DNA from: Lachnospiraceae bacterium
GTDB lineage: Bacteria; Bacillota; Clostridia; Lachnospirales; Lachnospiraceae
DNA: 64,000 nucleotides
Direction of reading: 5' to 3'
Assembly: GCA_009774615.1 (NCBI GenBank)
Contig: VSOC01000002.1
Location: 22,922-86,921 of the forward strand
In this document: positions 42,413-52,366 of the stretch, piece after piece
Layout: every line of letters begins with the position of its first letter
Position numbering within the stretch: the stretch's first letter is position 1
Position numbers and translations under genes: made by a program
Notes under the pieces: generated by a model
Databases searched by the model: none
Told to the model about the DNA's origin: nothing
The model's input: only the letters and a program-made list of their open reading frames with translations

Positions 42413-43695
42413 GCCGGGTTATTGTTGTCGGCGGCGGCCCCGCAGGGATGATGGCTGCCTGGGCTGCCGCAGCCAAAGGCCATAAGGTCATGCTTCTGGA
42501 AAAAAACGAAAAACTGGGAAAAAAGCTGTTTATCACCGGAAAAGGCCGCTGCAACGTAACGAATGCCTGCTCCGCAGAAGAATTTTTTTCCAAAATCGTC
42601 ACCAACCCGAAATTCCTCTACAGCAGCTTTTCCCAGTTCACCAGCCAGGAAGTAATGGACTTTTTTACCCATAACGGCTGCCCGTTAAAAACCGAGCGGG
42701 GAAACCGTGTATTTCCTGTATCCGATAAATCCTCCGACATTCTCCGAACCATGGAACGCGCACTTTCCCAGGCCGGCGTTCAGATTTTTCTTCACACAGA
42801 GGTTCTGGAACTTCTGATAGAAAAAGAGGATGCACAAGCAAAATCCTGTATCGGAGTGAAAGCCAAAAGCCAGGGAAAAATCCGGGAAGAAAAAGCCGAT
42901 GCGGTCATCGTTGCCGCCGGAGGCTGTTCCTATCCCTCCACAGGTTCCACCGGAGATGGCTGGATATTTGCCGAAAGTGCAGGACACACGATAAACTCTC
43001 CGGTCCCCGCACTGGTTCCGCTGCTCTTAAAAGAAGAGGAAGCTAAAGAACTCCAGGGCCTGTCCCTGAAAAATATTGAAATCCGCGTTATGCAGGGAAA
43101 AAAAGAAAAATACAGAGAATTCGGCGAAATGCTCTTTACCCATTTCGGCGCAAGCGGCCCTGTGATACTTTCCGCAAGCAGTTTCGTCGCCAAGGAAATC
43201 CGCCGGAAAAAGAATAAAGATAAAACAGAAAAAGATACCGCTTTTCTAACCCTGCTTATCGATCTAAAGCCCGCGCTGACCGCAGAACAGCTTGACACCC
43301 GGATTCTCAGGGATTTTGAGGGAGAAAAAAATAAACAATTTAAAAATTCTCTTTCCCGCCTATTGCCGGCAAAGCTGATTCCTGTTATGATAAGGAGAAG
43401 TCAGATCCCGCCGGAAAAGCAGGTAAACGAAATAACCAGGGAGGAACGCCGCCATCTGGCCCAGGCGATAAAAGAATTTTCCTTCACTATTACAGGAACG
43501 CGAAGCTTCACCGAAGCCATTATTACCCAGGGCGGTCTGTCCGTAAAAGAGATTAACCCGTCAACCATGGAATCCAAAAAGGCAAAACATCTTTACTTTG
43601 CCGGAGAAATGTTGGATACCGATGCCGTCACCGGCGGCTATAATCTCCAAATTGCCTGGTCAACGGGCTGGACCGCAGGAAATGCGGTTCCATAA
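42409..43695 (+). CDS. HI0933/BaiN-type NAD(P)/FAD-dependent flavoprotein
   Basis: 428 residues from GTG 42409, overlapping the previous stop (GTGA). An N-terminal Rossmann motif VIVVGGGPAGMMAAWAAA and GKGRCNVTN (about 45) are typical of the HI0933/YhiN family, with QGGLSVKEINPSTMESK and LYFAGEMLDTDAVTGGYN near the C-terminus. Members are FAD enzymes with poorly known substrates; BaiN is linked to bile acid dehydroxylation in gut Clostridia. The substrate here is unknown. It is translationally coupled to the PPK2 gene. Confidence 0.88.
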   Translation: MSRVIVVGGGPAGMMAAWAAAAKGHKVMLLEKNEKLGKKLFITGKGRCNVTNACSAEEFFSKIVTNPKFLYSSFSQFTSQEVMDFFTHNGCPLKTERGNRVFPVSDKSSDILRTMERALSQAGVQIFLHTEVLELLIEKEDAQAKSCIGVKAKSQGKIREEKADAVIVAAGGCSYPSTGSTGDGWIFAESAGHTINSPVPALVPLLLKEEEAKELQGLSLKNIEIRVMQGKKEKYREFGEMLFTHFGASGPVILSASSFVAKEIRRKKNKDKTEKDTAFLTLLIDLKPALTAEQLDTRILRDFEGEKNKQFKNSLSRLLPAKLIPVMIRRSQIPPEKQVNEITREERRHLAQAIKEFSFTITGTRSFTEAIITQGGLSVKEINPSTMESKKAKHLYFAGEMLDTDAVTGGYNLQIAWSTGWTAGNAVP

Positions 43696-43734
43696 AAAAA
43701 CTTAATAAAAAGCAGAAATCGAGGACACTAACCC

Positions 43735-44430
43735 ATGCAGCATTTTACCATTGCCATCGACGGCCCTGCAGGCGCAGGAAAAAGCACCATTGCCAAAGCC
43801 GTTGCCGCCAGGCTAAATTTTATCTATGTAGACACCGGCGCTATGTACCGCGCCATGGCCTTGTATTTTGTCCGGGAAGGCTTTACTTCCTTCAACGACG
43901 AATCAGCTCTTCAATCTATCTGTGCCCAGGCCCAAATCACCATACGCTATGAGGAAGGCACACAGCAGGTGATATTAAACGGTGAGAATGTTTCCTCACT
44001 CATCCGCACCGAAGAAGTGGGAAAACAGGCATCCATTATTTCTTCCTACCTTCCCGTGCGCCAAAAGCTTGTTGAACTTCAGCAGCAGTTAGCCAGGGAA
44101 GCGAATGTTATCATGGACGGCCGTGACATCGGAACCTGTGTGCTTCCCAAAGCCCAGGCAAAGATTTACCTGACTGCCAGCGCCAAAGTCCGTGCCTGCC
44201 GACGCTTCCAGGAATTAAAGGCCAAGGGCCAGGAGTGCAGCCTTGAAGAAATCCAAAAAGAGATTGAGGATAGGGATTACCGCGACATGCACCGCGAACA
44301 TTCTCCGCTGACCCAGGCCGAGGATGCCGTGCTGGTGGATACGTCGGCGATGACGATTGCGCAGGTGATTGACCGGATTATCCAGATTGCCGGGGAAAAA
44401 GGACTGCATGAGGATAATTTATGGAAGTAA
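43735..44430 (+). CDS. cmk: cytidylate kinase
   Basis: 231 residues. P-loop IDGPAGAGKSTIAKAVA (about 7-23), DTGAMYRA and the RDIGTCVLP segment are CMP kinase signatures, with DVDRxxRDxxR-like EDRDYRDMHRE near 180. It phosphorylates CMP and dCMP with ATP in nucleotide salvage. It starts 39 bp after the flavoprotein gene and its end overlaps ispH by 10 nt, the first pair of the clostridial cmk-ispH-rpsA order. Confidence 0.95.
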   Translation: MQHFTIAIDGPAGAGKSTIAKAVAARLNFIYVDTGAMYRAMALYFVREGFTSFNDESALQSICAQAQITIRYEEGTQQVILNGENVSSLIRTEEVGKQASIISSYLPVRQKLVELQQQLAREANVIMDGRDIGTCVLPKAQAKIYLTASAKVRACRRFQELKAKGQECSLEEIQKEIEDRDYRDMHREHSPLTQAEDAVLVDTSAMTIAQVIDRIIQIAGEKGLHEDNLWK

Positions 44431-45278
44431 TCGTAGCAAAGACTGCCGGGTTTTGTTTCGGCGTGGAGCGGGCCGTGAATAAGGTTTATGAACAGATAGA
44501 AAAAACCAGTCAGCCGATTTACACCTACGGTCCCATTATTCACAACGAAGAAGTGGTTAAAGATCTGGAAGCAAAGGGCGTTAAGCTTATCGCCGACCGG
44601 AAAGAATTGGAAGCCTTAACGGAGGGCGAGGGAGTCATCATTATCCGATCCCACGGTGTCAGCCGCGAAGTCTATGAAATAGCCGAAAAAAAAGGACTGA
44701 CGATCGTAGACGCCACCTGCCCCTTCGTAAAAAAGATTCACCGCCTTGTGGAGCGGGAATGTGCCGCCGGAAATCAGGTGGTAATTATTGGAAATGAGCA
44801 GCATCCAGAGGTTGAAGGCATTAAAGGCTGGGGAGATGCACATACTGTAGTTATACAAACACCGGAGGAAGTGGAAGATTTCGTCCCAAAAGCGGGCGCT
44901 AAACTGTCCATTGTATCCCAGACGACATTTAATTACAATAATTTTAAAGAATTAGTTGAAAAATTTTTCAAAAAGGGTTATGATATACTTGTTTTAAATA
45001 CGATTTGCAATGCAACACAGGAAAGACAGGTGGAGGCAAAGGAAATCGCTTCGAAAGTGGATGCCATGATTGTGATTGGCGGAAAAAACAGTTCCAACAC
45101 CCAGAAGCTGTATGAAATTTGTCTTAAGGAATGTAAACATACTTATTATATCCAGACGCTGGGCGATTTCGATCCTGAAAGTGTAAATTCTGTGCGCAAC
45201 GTAGGTATTACAGCAGGGGCGTCAACCCCGAAAAACATTATTGAGGAGGTTCATGCTAATGTCAGAGCAAAGTTTTGA
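44421..45278 (+). CDS. ispH: 4-hydroxy-3-methylbut-2-enyl diphosphate reductase
   Basis: 285 residues. The three cysteines that hold the catalytic iron-sulfur cluster are Cys12 (GFCFGVERAV), Cys100 (DATCPFV) and Cys196 (NTICNATQERQ); IRSHGVS, EQHPEVEGIKGW and GKNSSNTQKLYEIC are further signatures. It performs the last step of the MEP isoprenoid pathway. Both ends overlap neighbours: cmk by 10 nt and rpsA by 20 nt. In several clostridia ispH and rpsA are fused; here they are separate genes in different frames. Confidence 0.96.
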   Translation: MEVIVAKTAGFCFGVERAVNKVYEQIEKTSQPIYTYGPIIHNEEVVKDLEAKGVKLIADRKELEALTEGEGVIIIRSHGVSREVYEIAEKKGLTIVDATCPFVKKIHRLVERECAAGNQVVIIGNEQHPEVEGIKGWGDAHTVVIQTPEEVEDFVPKAGAKLSIVSQTTFNYNNFKELVEKFFKKGYDILVLNTICNATQERQVEAKEIASKVDAMIVIGGKNSSNTQKLYEICLKECKHTYYIQTLGDFDPESVNSVRNVGITAGASTPKNIIEEVHANVRAKF

Positions 45279-46383
45279 ACAAATGTTAGAGGAGTCATTT
45301 AAGACAATACGTACAGGAGAGGTAGTCACTGGTAAGGTTATCGATGTGAAAGAAGATGAAATCGTCTTGAATATTGGTTACAAATCCGACGGTATTATTA
45401 CCCGAAGTGAATATACAAATGAGCCGAATGTTGACCTGACCTCTTTTGTACAGGTGGGCGAAGAGATGGAAGCCAAGGTAATTAAGGTAAACGACGGTGA
45501 AGGCCAGGTTGCTCTTTCTTATAAGAGATTGGCAGCTGACCGCGGAAACAAGCGCTTAGAGGAAGCATTTAACAACCAGGAAGTCCTGACGGCAAAGGTT
45601 GTTCAGGTGCTTGACGGCGGTTTAAGCGTTATGCTGGAAGAAACCAGAATCTTTATTCCTGCGAGCCTGGTATCGGATATGTATGAGAAGGATTTATCCA
45701 AGTACGCCGGTCAGGAGATTGAATTTGTTATCACCGAATTTAACCCGAGAAGACGCCGGGTGATCGGTGACAGAAAGCAGCTGATGGTTGCCAGAAAGGC
45801 AGCGATGCAGAAGGAACTGTTTGAGCGGATTGCCGTTGGCGATACCGTAGAAGGCACGATTAAGAATGTTACCGATTTTGGCGCATTTATTGACCTGGGC
45901 GGAGCTGACGGGCTGCTGCACATTTCCGAGATGAGCTGGGGCCGCGTGGAGAACCCGAAAAAGGTGTTTAAGAGCGGCGATACCCTGAAAGTTCTGATTA
46001 AAGATATCCAGGGTGAGAAGATTGCCTTAAGCTTAAAGTTCCCGGAAGCAAATCCGTGGGCGAACGCTGCGGAGAAATATGCCGCAGGGAATGTCGTATC
46101 CGGCCGCGTTGCACGGATGACCGATTTTGGTGCATTCGTAGAGTTAGAGCCGGGCGTGGATGCCCTGCTTCATGTATCGCAGATTTCCAGAGATCATGTA
46201 GATAAGCCTGCCGACGTATTAAAGATTGGTCAGGAAATCGAAGCTAAGATTGTGGACTTTAATGAGGCCGATCATAAGATCAGCTTAAGCATTAAGGCAT
46301 TGGCTGTTCCCGCCAGAGAAGCTGAGGCGGACGAAGATGTGGCTGATGTTGATATTGAGGCTATGGCGAACACAGAAGAATAA
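45259..46383 (+). CDS. rpsA: 30S ribosomal protein S1 homologue
   Basis: 374 residues, start at ATG 45259, 10 nt after GAGGAGG. Four S1 RNA-binding domains are visible at about 15-85, 100-170, 185-260 and 270-345 (for example GTIKNVTDFGAFIDLGGADG and GRVARMTDFGAFVELEPGVD), followed by a short acidic tail. E. coli S1 has six; four is usual for Firmicutes. It assists mRNA binding at the ribosome, or acts as a general RNA-binding protein. It overlaps ispH and ends at a strong terminator. Confidence 0.92.
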   Translation: MSEQSFEQMLEESFKTIRTGEVVTGKVIDVKEDEIVLNIGYKSDGIITRSEYTNEPNVDLTSFVQVGEEMEAKVIKVNDGEGQVALSYKRLAADRGNKRLEEAFNNQEVLTAKVVQVLDGGLSVMLEETRIFIPASLVSDMYEKDLSKYAGQEIEFVITEFNPRRRRVIGDRKQLMVARKAAMQKELFERIAVGDTVEGTIKNVTDFGAFIDLGGADGLLHISEMSWGRVENPKKVFKSGDTLKVLIKDIQGEKIALSLKFPEANPWANAAEKYAAGNVVSGRVARMTDFGAFVELEPGVDALLHVSQISRDHVDKPADVLKIGQEIEAKIVDFNEADHKISLSIKALAVPAREAEADEDVADVDIEAMANTEE

Positions 46384-46430
46384 TTGATGCAAATCGAAAA
46401 ATATTGATGATAACATGTGCACAGATAATG

Positions 46431-46469
46431 GAGAATCTCTTCCGGGAACTGGGGGAGATTCTCTTTTTT
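46431..46469 (+). terminator. rho-independent terminator of the cmk-ispH-rpsA operon
   Basis: GAGAATCTCTTCC (46431-46443) pairs with GGGGGAGATTCTC (46451-46463), then six T. Confidence 0.9.
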
Positions 46470-46527
46470 CTCAGGTGCAGTGCAAGATAAACGAAAAGAT
46501 GAATGAAGAAAGGAAGGAACGGCGCTG

Positions 46528-47325
46528 ATGGAAAAAGATATTCTGCTGTTTGACCTGGATGGTACGCTGACCGATCCTATGGTGGGAATTACGAAGTCGG
46601 TGCAGTATGCGCTTCGCCATTATGGAATTATCGAAGAGGATCTTACCAGGCTGATTCCCTTTATCGGGCCGCCGCTTCGGGACAGCTTTCAGAAATACTA
46701 TGGATTTTCAAAGGAGCAGGCAGGCGAAGGAGTTTTGGTTTACCGGGAATATTTCAGCGAAAAAGGGATTTTTGAGAATAAAGAGATTCCGGGAATCCGG
46801 GAAATGCTGGAGGTATTAAGCGCACAGGGGAAGAAGCTTTATGTGGCAACCTCAAAGCCGGAGGTGTATGCAAGGAAAATTTTAGAGCATTTTTCGCTGG
46901 ATCATTTCTTTCGCTTTATCGGCGGGGCAGATTTTGAGGAAACAAGGGTGAATAAAGCTGCCGTGATCTGCTATGTTCTGGAAGAGGCAGGATTGGGCGG
47001 TGCGGGTAAAAAAACGGCTGATGTGATCGAAAGGGCAGAAGGAGCAAAAAGAACGGAAGAAACAGAAGGGACAGACAATACAGAAAGGACAGATAAGGCA
47101 GAAAGAACAGACAACGCAGAAAGGACAGAACCAGGGAAGAAAAGAATCGTGATGATTGGGGACAGGGAGCACGATATTATTGGGGCAAAGGAAAACGAGA
47201 TACAGAGCGTTGGGGTTTTGTTCGGTTATGGAAGCCGCAGGGAACTTAAAGAAGCCGGAGCTGATCGGATTGCGGAAACGGTTAAAGATTTGACCGATAT
47301 TTTACGGATGGATTGGGGCGATTAA
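46528..47325 (+). CDS. HAD hydrolase, phosphoglycolate phosphatase-like, with a repeat insert
   Basis: 265 residues. LFDLDGTLTD (Asp9, Asp11), ATSKPE (109-112, motif II), Lys143 and GDREHDIIGA (211-220) give a complete HAD active site of the Gph/PpaX type. Between the last two motifs residues about 156-204 form a hydrophilic insert dominated by three TD-x-x-ER hexapeptides; relatives have only a few residues here. The insert sits between fold elements on the surface, so activity may be retained. The substrate could be phosphoglycolate, pyrophosphate or another small phosphate. The gene lies alone between terminator and the ilv promoter. Confidence 0.85.
   Translation: MEKDILLFDLDGTLTDPMVGITKSVQYALRHYGIIEEDLTRLIPFIGPPLRDSFQKYYGFSKEQAGEGVLVYREYFSEKGIFENKEIPGIREMLEVLSAQGKKLYVATSKPEVYARKILEHFSLDHFFRFIGGADFEETRVNKAAVICYVLEEAGLGGAGKKTADVIERAEGAKRTEETEGTDNTERTDKAERTDNAERTEPGKKRIVMIGDREHDIIGAKENEIQSVGVLFGYGSRRELKEAGADRIAETVKDLTDILRMDWGD
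47071..47124 (+). repeat. 18-bp in-frame coding repeat, three units
   Basis: Units at 47071, 47089 and 47107 share the frame ACAGAyAAnrCAGAAAGr and encode TDNTER, TDKAER and TDNAER. A related degenerate stretch precedes them from about 47035. Confidence 0.85.
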
Positions 47326-47460
47326 TCAACTTATGGGAAAATATGTAAAAACAAGAACAAAATCTGGAATAAAATGGATTTTGAAACAAAATTTTCCGAT
47401 TTTCTAGGGCGATATACCGCAGTATAACCGACAATTATCGCAGCTATTCTTTTTATTCAT

Positions 47461-47489
47461 TTGACAAATGGGGGTTCTGTTGCTATCAT
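47461..47489 (+). promoter_or_regulatory. promoter of the ilvN-ilvC operon
   Basis: Consensus TTGACA (47461-47466), a 17-bp spacer and TATCAT with an upstream TGC (47481-47489). The transcript would start near 47496, so the insertion at 47514-47567 lies in the leader. No T-box consensus is seen. Confidence 0.8.
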
Positions 47490-47513
47490 AGGGATATTGA
47501 TAAGCGATAATTT

Positions 47514-47567
47514 GCTAATGTTCATACGGCCAGTGCAGCAGGTACGCAGACCTATGTGAACAGTAAC
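47514..47567 (+). mobile_element. 54-bp small inverted-repeat insertion in the ilvN leader
   Basis: The left end (GCTAATGTTCATACG) matches the family end at 12 of 15 positions and the right end is TATGTGAACAGTAAC. The 30 bp before the right end match the right part of the 132-bp element (GCAGACCTATG identical). Flanking GATAATTT and AATAACTT agree at 6 of 8 positions. Confidence 0.7.
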
Positions 47568-47605
47568 AATAACTTACTTATATAAAAGGAATAAAGGCGA
47601 GTGAT

Positions 47606-48115
47606 ATGATGAATGATAATCGAATTGTATTATCCCTGCTGGTCGATAATACGGCAGGTGTGCTGGCACGGGTTGCAGGGCTGTTCAGCCGCCGGGGCTA
47701 TAATATTGAAAGCCTTACGGTGGGTGTGACCGCAGATCCGCGCTATTCCCGGATGACGGTGGTTTCTCTGGGTGATCACGAGGTCTTGGTGCAGATTGAA
47801 AACCAGCTGCGCAAGCTTGAGGATGTCCGGGATATCAAGGAACTTCCGGCAGGACGTTCGGTTTACCGGGAACTGATTATGGTGAAGGTTCGGGCAGATG
47901 CCAGCCAGCGCCAGGCGGTGAACGCGATTGCCGATATTTTTCGTGCGACGATTGTGGATGTGGGAAAAGATTCCCTGACCGTTATGCTTACCGGAGATCA
48001 GTCGAAACTGGATGCGCTGATTAATCTTTTGGAGGACTATGAGATCCTCGAACTGGCAAGGACGGGCCTTACAGGACTGGAGAGAGGGGCAGAAGATATC
48101 CGCTATCTCCCATAG
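47606..48115 (+). CDS. ilvN: acetolactate synthase small (regulatory) subunit
   Basis: 169 residues. The N-terminal ACT domain (LSLLVDNTAGVLARVAGLFSRRGYNIESLTVG) is diagnostic, and a second domain (about 80-160) matches the IlvN/IlvH C-terminal region. It activates the catalytic subunit IlvB and gives valine feedback. No ilvB is present on either side, so the large subunit must be encoded elsewhere. An ATG at 47609 is an equally possible start. Confidence 0.94.
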   Translation: MMNDNRIVLSLLVDNTAGVLARVAGLFSRRGYNIESLTVGVTADPRYSRMTVVSLGDHEVLVQIENQLRKLEDVRDIKELPAGRSVYRELIMVKVRADASQRQAVNAIADIFRATIVDVGKDSLTVMLTGDQSKLDALINLLEDYEILELARTGLTGLERGAEDIRYLP

Positions 48116-48142
48116 TGTATGGTCTTGAACCTATAGAGATAA

Positions 48143-49189
<1,047 letters not shown>

Positions 49190-49200
49190 ATAACGACGAA

Positions 49201-49250
49201 AAAACCGCCGCAAGAAAAGATGGCTTTTCTGGTCTTTTCGGGCGGTTTTT
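49201..49250 (+). terminator. rho-independent terminator between ilvC and the LysR gene
   Basis: AAAACCGCC (49201-49209) pairs with GGCGGTTTT (49241-49249), with an inner GAAAAG/CTTTTC stem and T run. The A run on the other side lets it also work on the minus strand, where the LysR gene ends. Confidence 0.9.
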
Positions 49251-49323
49251 GTACTTCCTGTTTTATTTTGTGTTATTTGGCGAAATGTAAATATGTCAGA
49301 ACATTAGGCTCTTATGCAGCATT

Positions 49324-50205
49324 CTAATACAAAAACTCTAAAAACGTCTTCAGTGCCATAGAGTGGTTAATCGGGCGGAAGGCAAAGCCGATGGTTCTCT
49401 TGGGGATGGGAACTTCCATGGGGATTTCCACCAGGCGTCCGGATTCCAGTTCTTTCTGCACCAGTTCTTTAATCACACAGGCAGCACCCAGGCCGATTTT
49501 TACAAATTCTATCAGCAGATCCATGGTGGTAACCTCCAGGATCTGCTTTGGTTCGATATGGGTTTCCTTTAAATATTCGTCCACATGGTGGCGGGTCATA
49601 TTGTTCTGGTCTAAAAGCATGATATTTCCGCAGACAAATAAATCCGCGCCCGCTCCCTCCCTCTGGTAAAGATGGTGGAGGTACTGGCGGGTGGAAACAA
49701 AGATATCGCGGATATCCATGACCGGGATAAAGGAGAGGTCCGAGCGCAGGGAAGGTTCGGCAATCAGTCCCACATCCAGGGTGTGCTGTTCGAGCATGGT
49801 GATGGTTTTTGCCGTGGCCTGGCTTTCGATCATAATTTTTATATGGGGATACTGTTCAATAAAGTTCTTTAAATAAGGAAGAAGAATATATTTGCACAGC
49901 GTATTGCTCACCCCGATCCGAAGCTGGCCGATATTTAATTCTTTAATCCGCTTTAATTCCTGCTCCCCCTGATCTAAAACCTGGAAGGCTTCCTGGGTGT
50001 GTTTAAATAAGAGTTCACCTTCCGGCGTGAGCTGTACGCCCCGGGAACTTCGGGTAAATAAGGTGACTTGTAAACTGTCCTCAAGCTTGCTGATGGCCTT
50101 GCTGATGGCGGGCTGGCTGATATAGAGCTCTTTTGCCGCCTTGGAAATATTCCCTGCCTTGGCAACTTCGTAAAAAATTTTATACTGGGAGAGATTTTGG
50201 TCCAT
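49324..50205 (-). CDS. LysR-family regulator next to leuCD
   Basis: 293 residues with a standard N-terminal helix-turn-helix (ISKAAKELYISQPAISKAISKLEDSLQVTLF) and effector domain (GQLRIGVSNTLCKYILLPYL, GLGAACVIKELVQKEL). It is transcribed away from leuC, with 239 bp between the two starts. This arrangement is typical for a LysR regulator of the adjacent operon, so it is a likely leucine-pathway regulator, possibly sensing isopropylmalate as B. LeuO/IlvY-like proteins do for related intermediates; the ligand is not evident. Confidence 0.88.
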   Translation of the reverse strand: MDQNLSQYKIFYEVAKAGNISKAAKELYISQPAISKAISKLEDSLQVTLFTRSSRGVQLTPEGELLFKHTQEAFQVLDQGEQELKRIKELNIGQLRIGVSNTLCKYILLPYLKNFIEQYPHIKIMIESQATAKTITMLEQHTLDVGLIAEPSLRSDLSFIPVMDIRDIFVSTRQYLHHLYQREGAGADLFVCGNIMLLDQNNMTRHHVDEYLKETHIEPKQILEVTTMDLLIEFVKIGLGAACVIKELVQKELESGRLVEIPMEVPIPKRTIGFAFRPINHSMALKTFLEFLY

Positions 50206-50269
50206 GGATGCCTCCTCTTTGGGGTAGGGTAAGTGCTGCGGTAAATATGGGTGAATGGCAGTTGATAGA

Positions 50270-50306
50270 GTTACTCTTCACGCAGGTCTGCACACCCGTC
50301 GCTGTG
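50270..50306 (-). mobile_element. decayed end of the small inverted-repeat family
   Basis: GTTACTCTTCACGCAGGTCT and what follows match the reverse complement of the right ends at 47567 and 30479 (the AGGTCTGC block and ACCCG/ACCTG are shared). The other end and the target duplication could not be identified. Confidence 0.5.
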
Positions 50307-50363
50307 AATCGCTGTCCTATAACTATATTTCATGGATTATATTCTTATTATGTATTTTTATTA

Positions 50364-50384
50364 TAGCAGAATTTATGCTAAAAT
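50364..50384 (+). promoter_or_regulatory. leuC promoter with a candidate LysR-type operator
   Basis: TGCTAAAAT (50376-50384) is an extended -10. TAGCA (50364-50368) and TGCTA (50376-50380) form a short inverted repeat with 7 bp between, overlapping it. A role for the divergent LysR protein is inferred from position only. Confidence 0.45.
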
Positions 50385-50444
50385 GTAAAGCGTGGAACAG
50401 AAATTTCAGAAAAATGATAATGGAAATTAAAGGAGGATAAATTT

Positions 50445-51704
50445 ATGGGAATGACAATGACCCAGAAAATTCTGGCAGCCCATGCGGGGCTTTCGGAAGT
50501 AAAGGCGGGGCAGTTAATTGAAGCGAACCTGGATTTGGTTCTTGGAAATGATATTACCTCTCCGGTAGCGATTAACGAGATGAAAAAGATGGATAACCAA
50601 ACCGTATTTGATAAGGATAAAATCGCCCTGGTTATGGACCATTTTATTCCGAATAAAGATATCAAGTCCGCCGAAAACTGTAAGTGCTGCCGGGATTTTG
50701 CAGGCGAGCACCGGATTACCAACTATTTTGACGTAGGGGAGATGGGAATTGAACATGCCCTTCTGCCGGAAAAAGGGTTGGTGGTTGCCGGGGATGCCGT
50801 GATTGGTGCGGATTCTCACACCTGTACCTACGGTGCCCTGGGCGCGTTTTCGACCGGCGTGGGCAGCACGGATATGGCGGCTGGAATGGTTACGGGAAAA
50901 GCCTGGTTTAAGGTTCCCTCCGCTATACGCTTTGAACTGGTGGGAAAGCCGGGCAAGTGGATTAGCGGCAAGGATGTGATTCTGCATATTATCGGGATGA
51001 TTGGCGTGGACGGCGCGTTATACCAGTCGATGGAATTTACGGGCGAAGGAATTCAGTACCTGACCATGGACGACCGCTTTACCATCTGCAATATGGCGAT
51101 TGAAGCCGGAGGAAAGAACGGGATTTTCCCGGTGGATGACTTAGCCGCTGCCTATATGAAAGAACATTCCACGAAAGAATTTACGGTTTACCAGGCAGAT
51201 GATGACGCTGAATATGAACAGACCTATACCATTGATTTATCGCAGTTAAAGCCCACAGTATCCTTCCCGCATCTTCCGGAGAATACAAAAACCATTGACG
51301 AGGTAGGAGAAATTGCGATCGATCAGGTGGTTATCGGCTCCTGTACCAATGGACGCATGGACGATATGCGTGCGGCGGCGCAGGTAATGAAAGGGAGAAA
51401 GGTAGCCAAAGGCGTGCGCTGCATCGTTATTCCGGCAACCCAGGCGATTTACTTACAGTCCATGCGGGAAGGGCTTCTGGAAACCTTTATTGAAGCCGGT
51501 GCCGTTGTCAGCACTCCGACCTGCGGGCCATGTCTGGGCGGTTACATGGGAATATTAGCTGCCGGGGAGCGCTGCATCTCGACAACGAACCGAAACTTTG
51601 TGGGACGTATGGGCCATGTGGACTCCGAGGTTTATCTGGCAAGCCCGGCCGTAGCCGCAGCCAGCGCCGTACTGGGCCGCATCGTCTGCCCATGCGAATT
51701 GTAG
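50445..51704 (+). CDS. leuC: 3-isopropylmalate dehydratase large subunit
   Basis: 419 residues, the shorter HacA/LeuC2-type form that pairs with a small LeuD. Aconitase-fold signatures: [29 protein letters not shown], and the Fe-S cysteines in VIGSCTNGR and [12 protein letters not shown]. It isomerises 2-isopropylmalate to 3-isopropylmalate with LeuD through a 4Fe-4S cluster. The final stop lies in the first unit of a 23-bp tandem repeat. leuA and leuB are not in the window. RBS AAAGGAGG. Confidence 0.95.
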   Translation: MGMTMTQKILAAHAGLSEVKAGQLIEANLDLVLGNDITSPVAINEMKKMDNQTVFDKDKIALVMDHFIPNKDIKSAENCKCCRDFAGEHRITNYFDVGEMGIEHALLPEKGLVVAGDAVIGADSHTCTYGALGAFSTGVGSTDMAAGMVTGKAWFKVPSAIRFELVGKPGKWISGKDVILHIIGMIGVDGALYQSMEFTGEGIQYLTMDDRFTICNMAIEAGGKNGIFPVDDLAAAYMKEHSTKEFTVYQADDDAEYEQTYTIDLSQLKPTVSFPHLPENTKTIDEVGEIAIDQVVIGSCTNGRMDDMRAAAQVMKGRKVAKGVRCIVIPATQAIYLQSMREGLLETFIEAGAVVSTPTCGPCLGGYMGILAAGERCISTTNRNFVGRMGHVDSEVYLASPAVAAASAVLGRIVCPCEL

Positions 51705-51770
51705 AACGGTTATCGTGAACGTATGTAGAACGGTTACGTGGACGCATGTAGAACGGTTACGTGGACGCAT
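51701..51770 (+). repeat. 23-bp tandem repeat, three units, spanning the leuC stop
   Basis: Units at 51701 (24 bp), 51725 and 51748; the last two are identical and begin GTAGAACGGTTACGTGGACG. A truncated fourth begins at 51771. The first unit contains the leuC TAG. Three contiguous units without spacers exclude a CRISPR array. Confidence 0.95.
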
Positions 51771-51811
51771 GTAGAAAGTATCGTTAAATCAGAATATAAG
51801 GAGAAATATTT

Positions 51812-52300
51812 ATGGAAGCAAAAGGTCATGTGTTTAAATATGGAGATAATGTAGATACCGATGTTATCATCCCTGCCCGCTATCTGAACGCGACAAAGGG
51901 CGAGGAGCTGGCAAAGCACTGCATGGAGGATATTGACAAAGAATTCGTCCATAAGGTAGAAGCCGGGGATATTATTGTGGCAAATAAAAACTTTGGCTGC
52001 GGTTCTTCCCGCGAACACGCGCCGCTGGCGATTAAGTGCGCCGGAGTAAGCTGTGTGATTGCCGAAACCTTTGCCCGGATTTTTTACCGGAATGCGATTA
52101 ATATCGGGCTTCCGATTATCGAATGTCCTGAAGCTGCCAAAGCAATCCAGGCAGGCGACGTCGTTAAGGTGGATTTTGACAGTGGAGTAATTACCGATGA
52201 AACCACAGGTCAGTCCTTCACCGGTCAGGCATTCCCGCCCTTTATGCAGGAAATTATTACTGCTGGAGGTCTGGTCAGCTATATTAATAAGAAGGCATAG
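51812..52300 (+). CDS. leuD: 3-isopropylmalate dehydratase small subunit
   Basis: 162 residues. [15 protein letters not shown] and [15 protein letters not shown] are the swivel-domain signatures of Leu[18 protein letters not shown] follows. It forms the isopropylmalate isomerase with LeuC. The 107-bp spacer from leuC is mostly the 23-bp repeat, and an AAGGAGAA RBS precedes the ATG. No terminator is obvious after it. Confidence 0.95.
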   Translation: MEAKGHVFKYGDNVDTDVIIPARYLNATKGEELAKHCMEDIDKEFVHKVEAGDIIVANKNFGCGSSREHAPLAIKCAGVSCVIAETFARIFYRNAINIGLPIIECPEAAKAIQAGDVVKVDFDSGVITDETTGQSFTGQAFPPFMQEIITAGGLVSYINKKA

Positions 52301-52366
52301 GAATCGGCCGAAGTAGTTGACATAAAATAAAATATTTTTTTTACATAAGCAATGAGATGAAAAAAA

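Noticed and set aside
47326..47605. T-box or leader-peptide attenuator of the ilv operon
   Set aside because: No T-box consensus and no leucine/valine-rich leader peptide with terminator are present; the leader is mostly the small insertion.
51701..51770. CRISPR-like array of 23-bp repeats
   Set aside because: The units are contiguous with no spacers, number only three, and start on the leuC stop codon; no cas genes are near.
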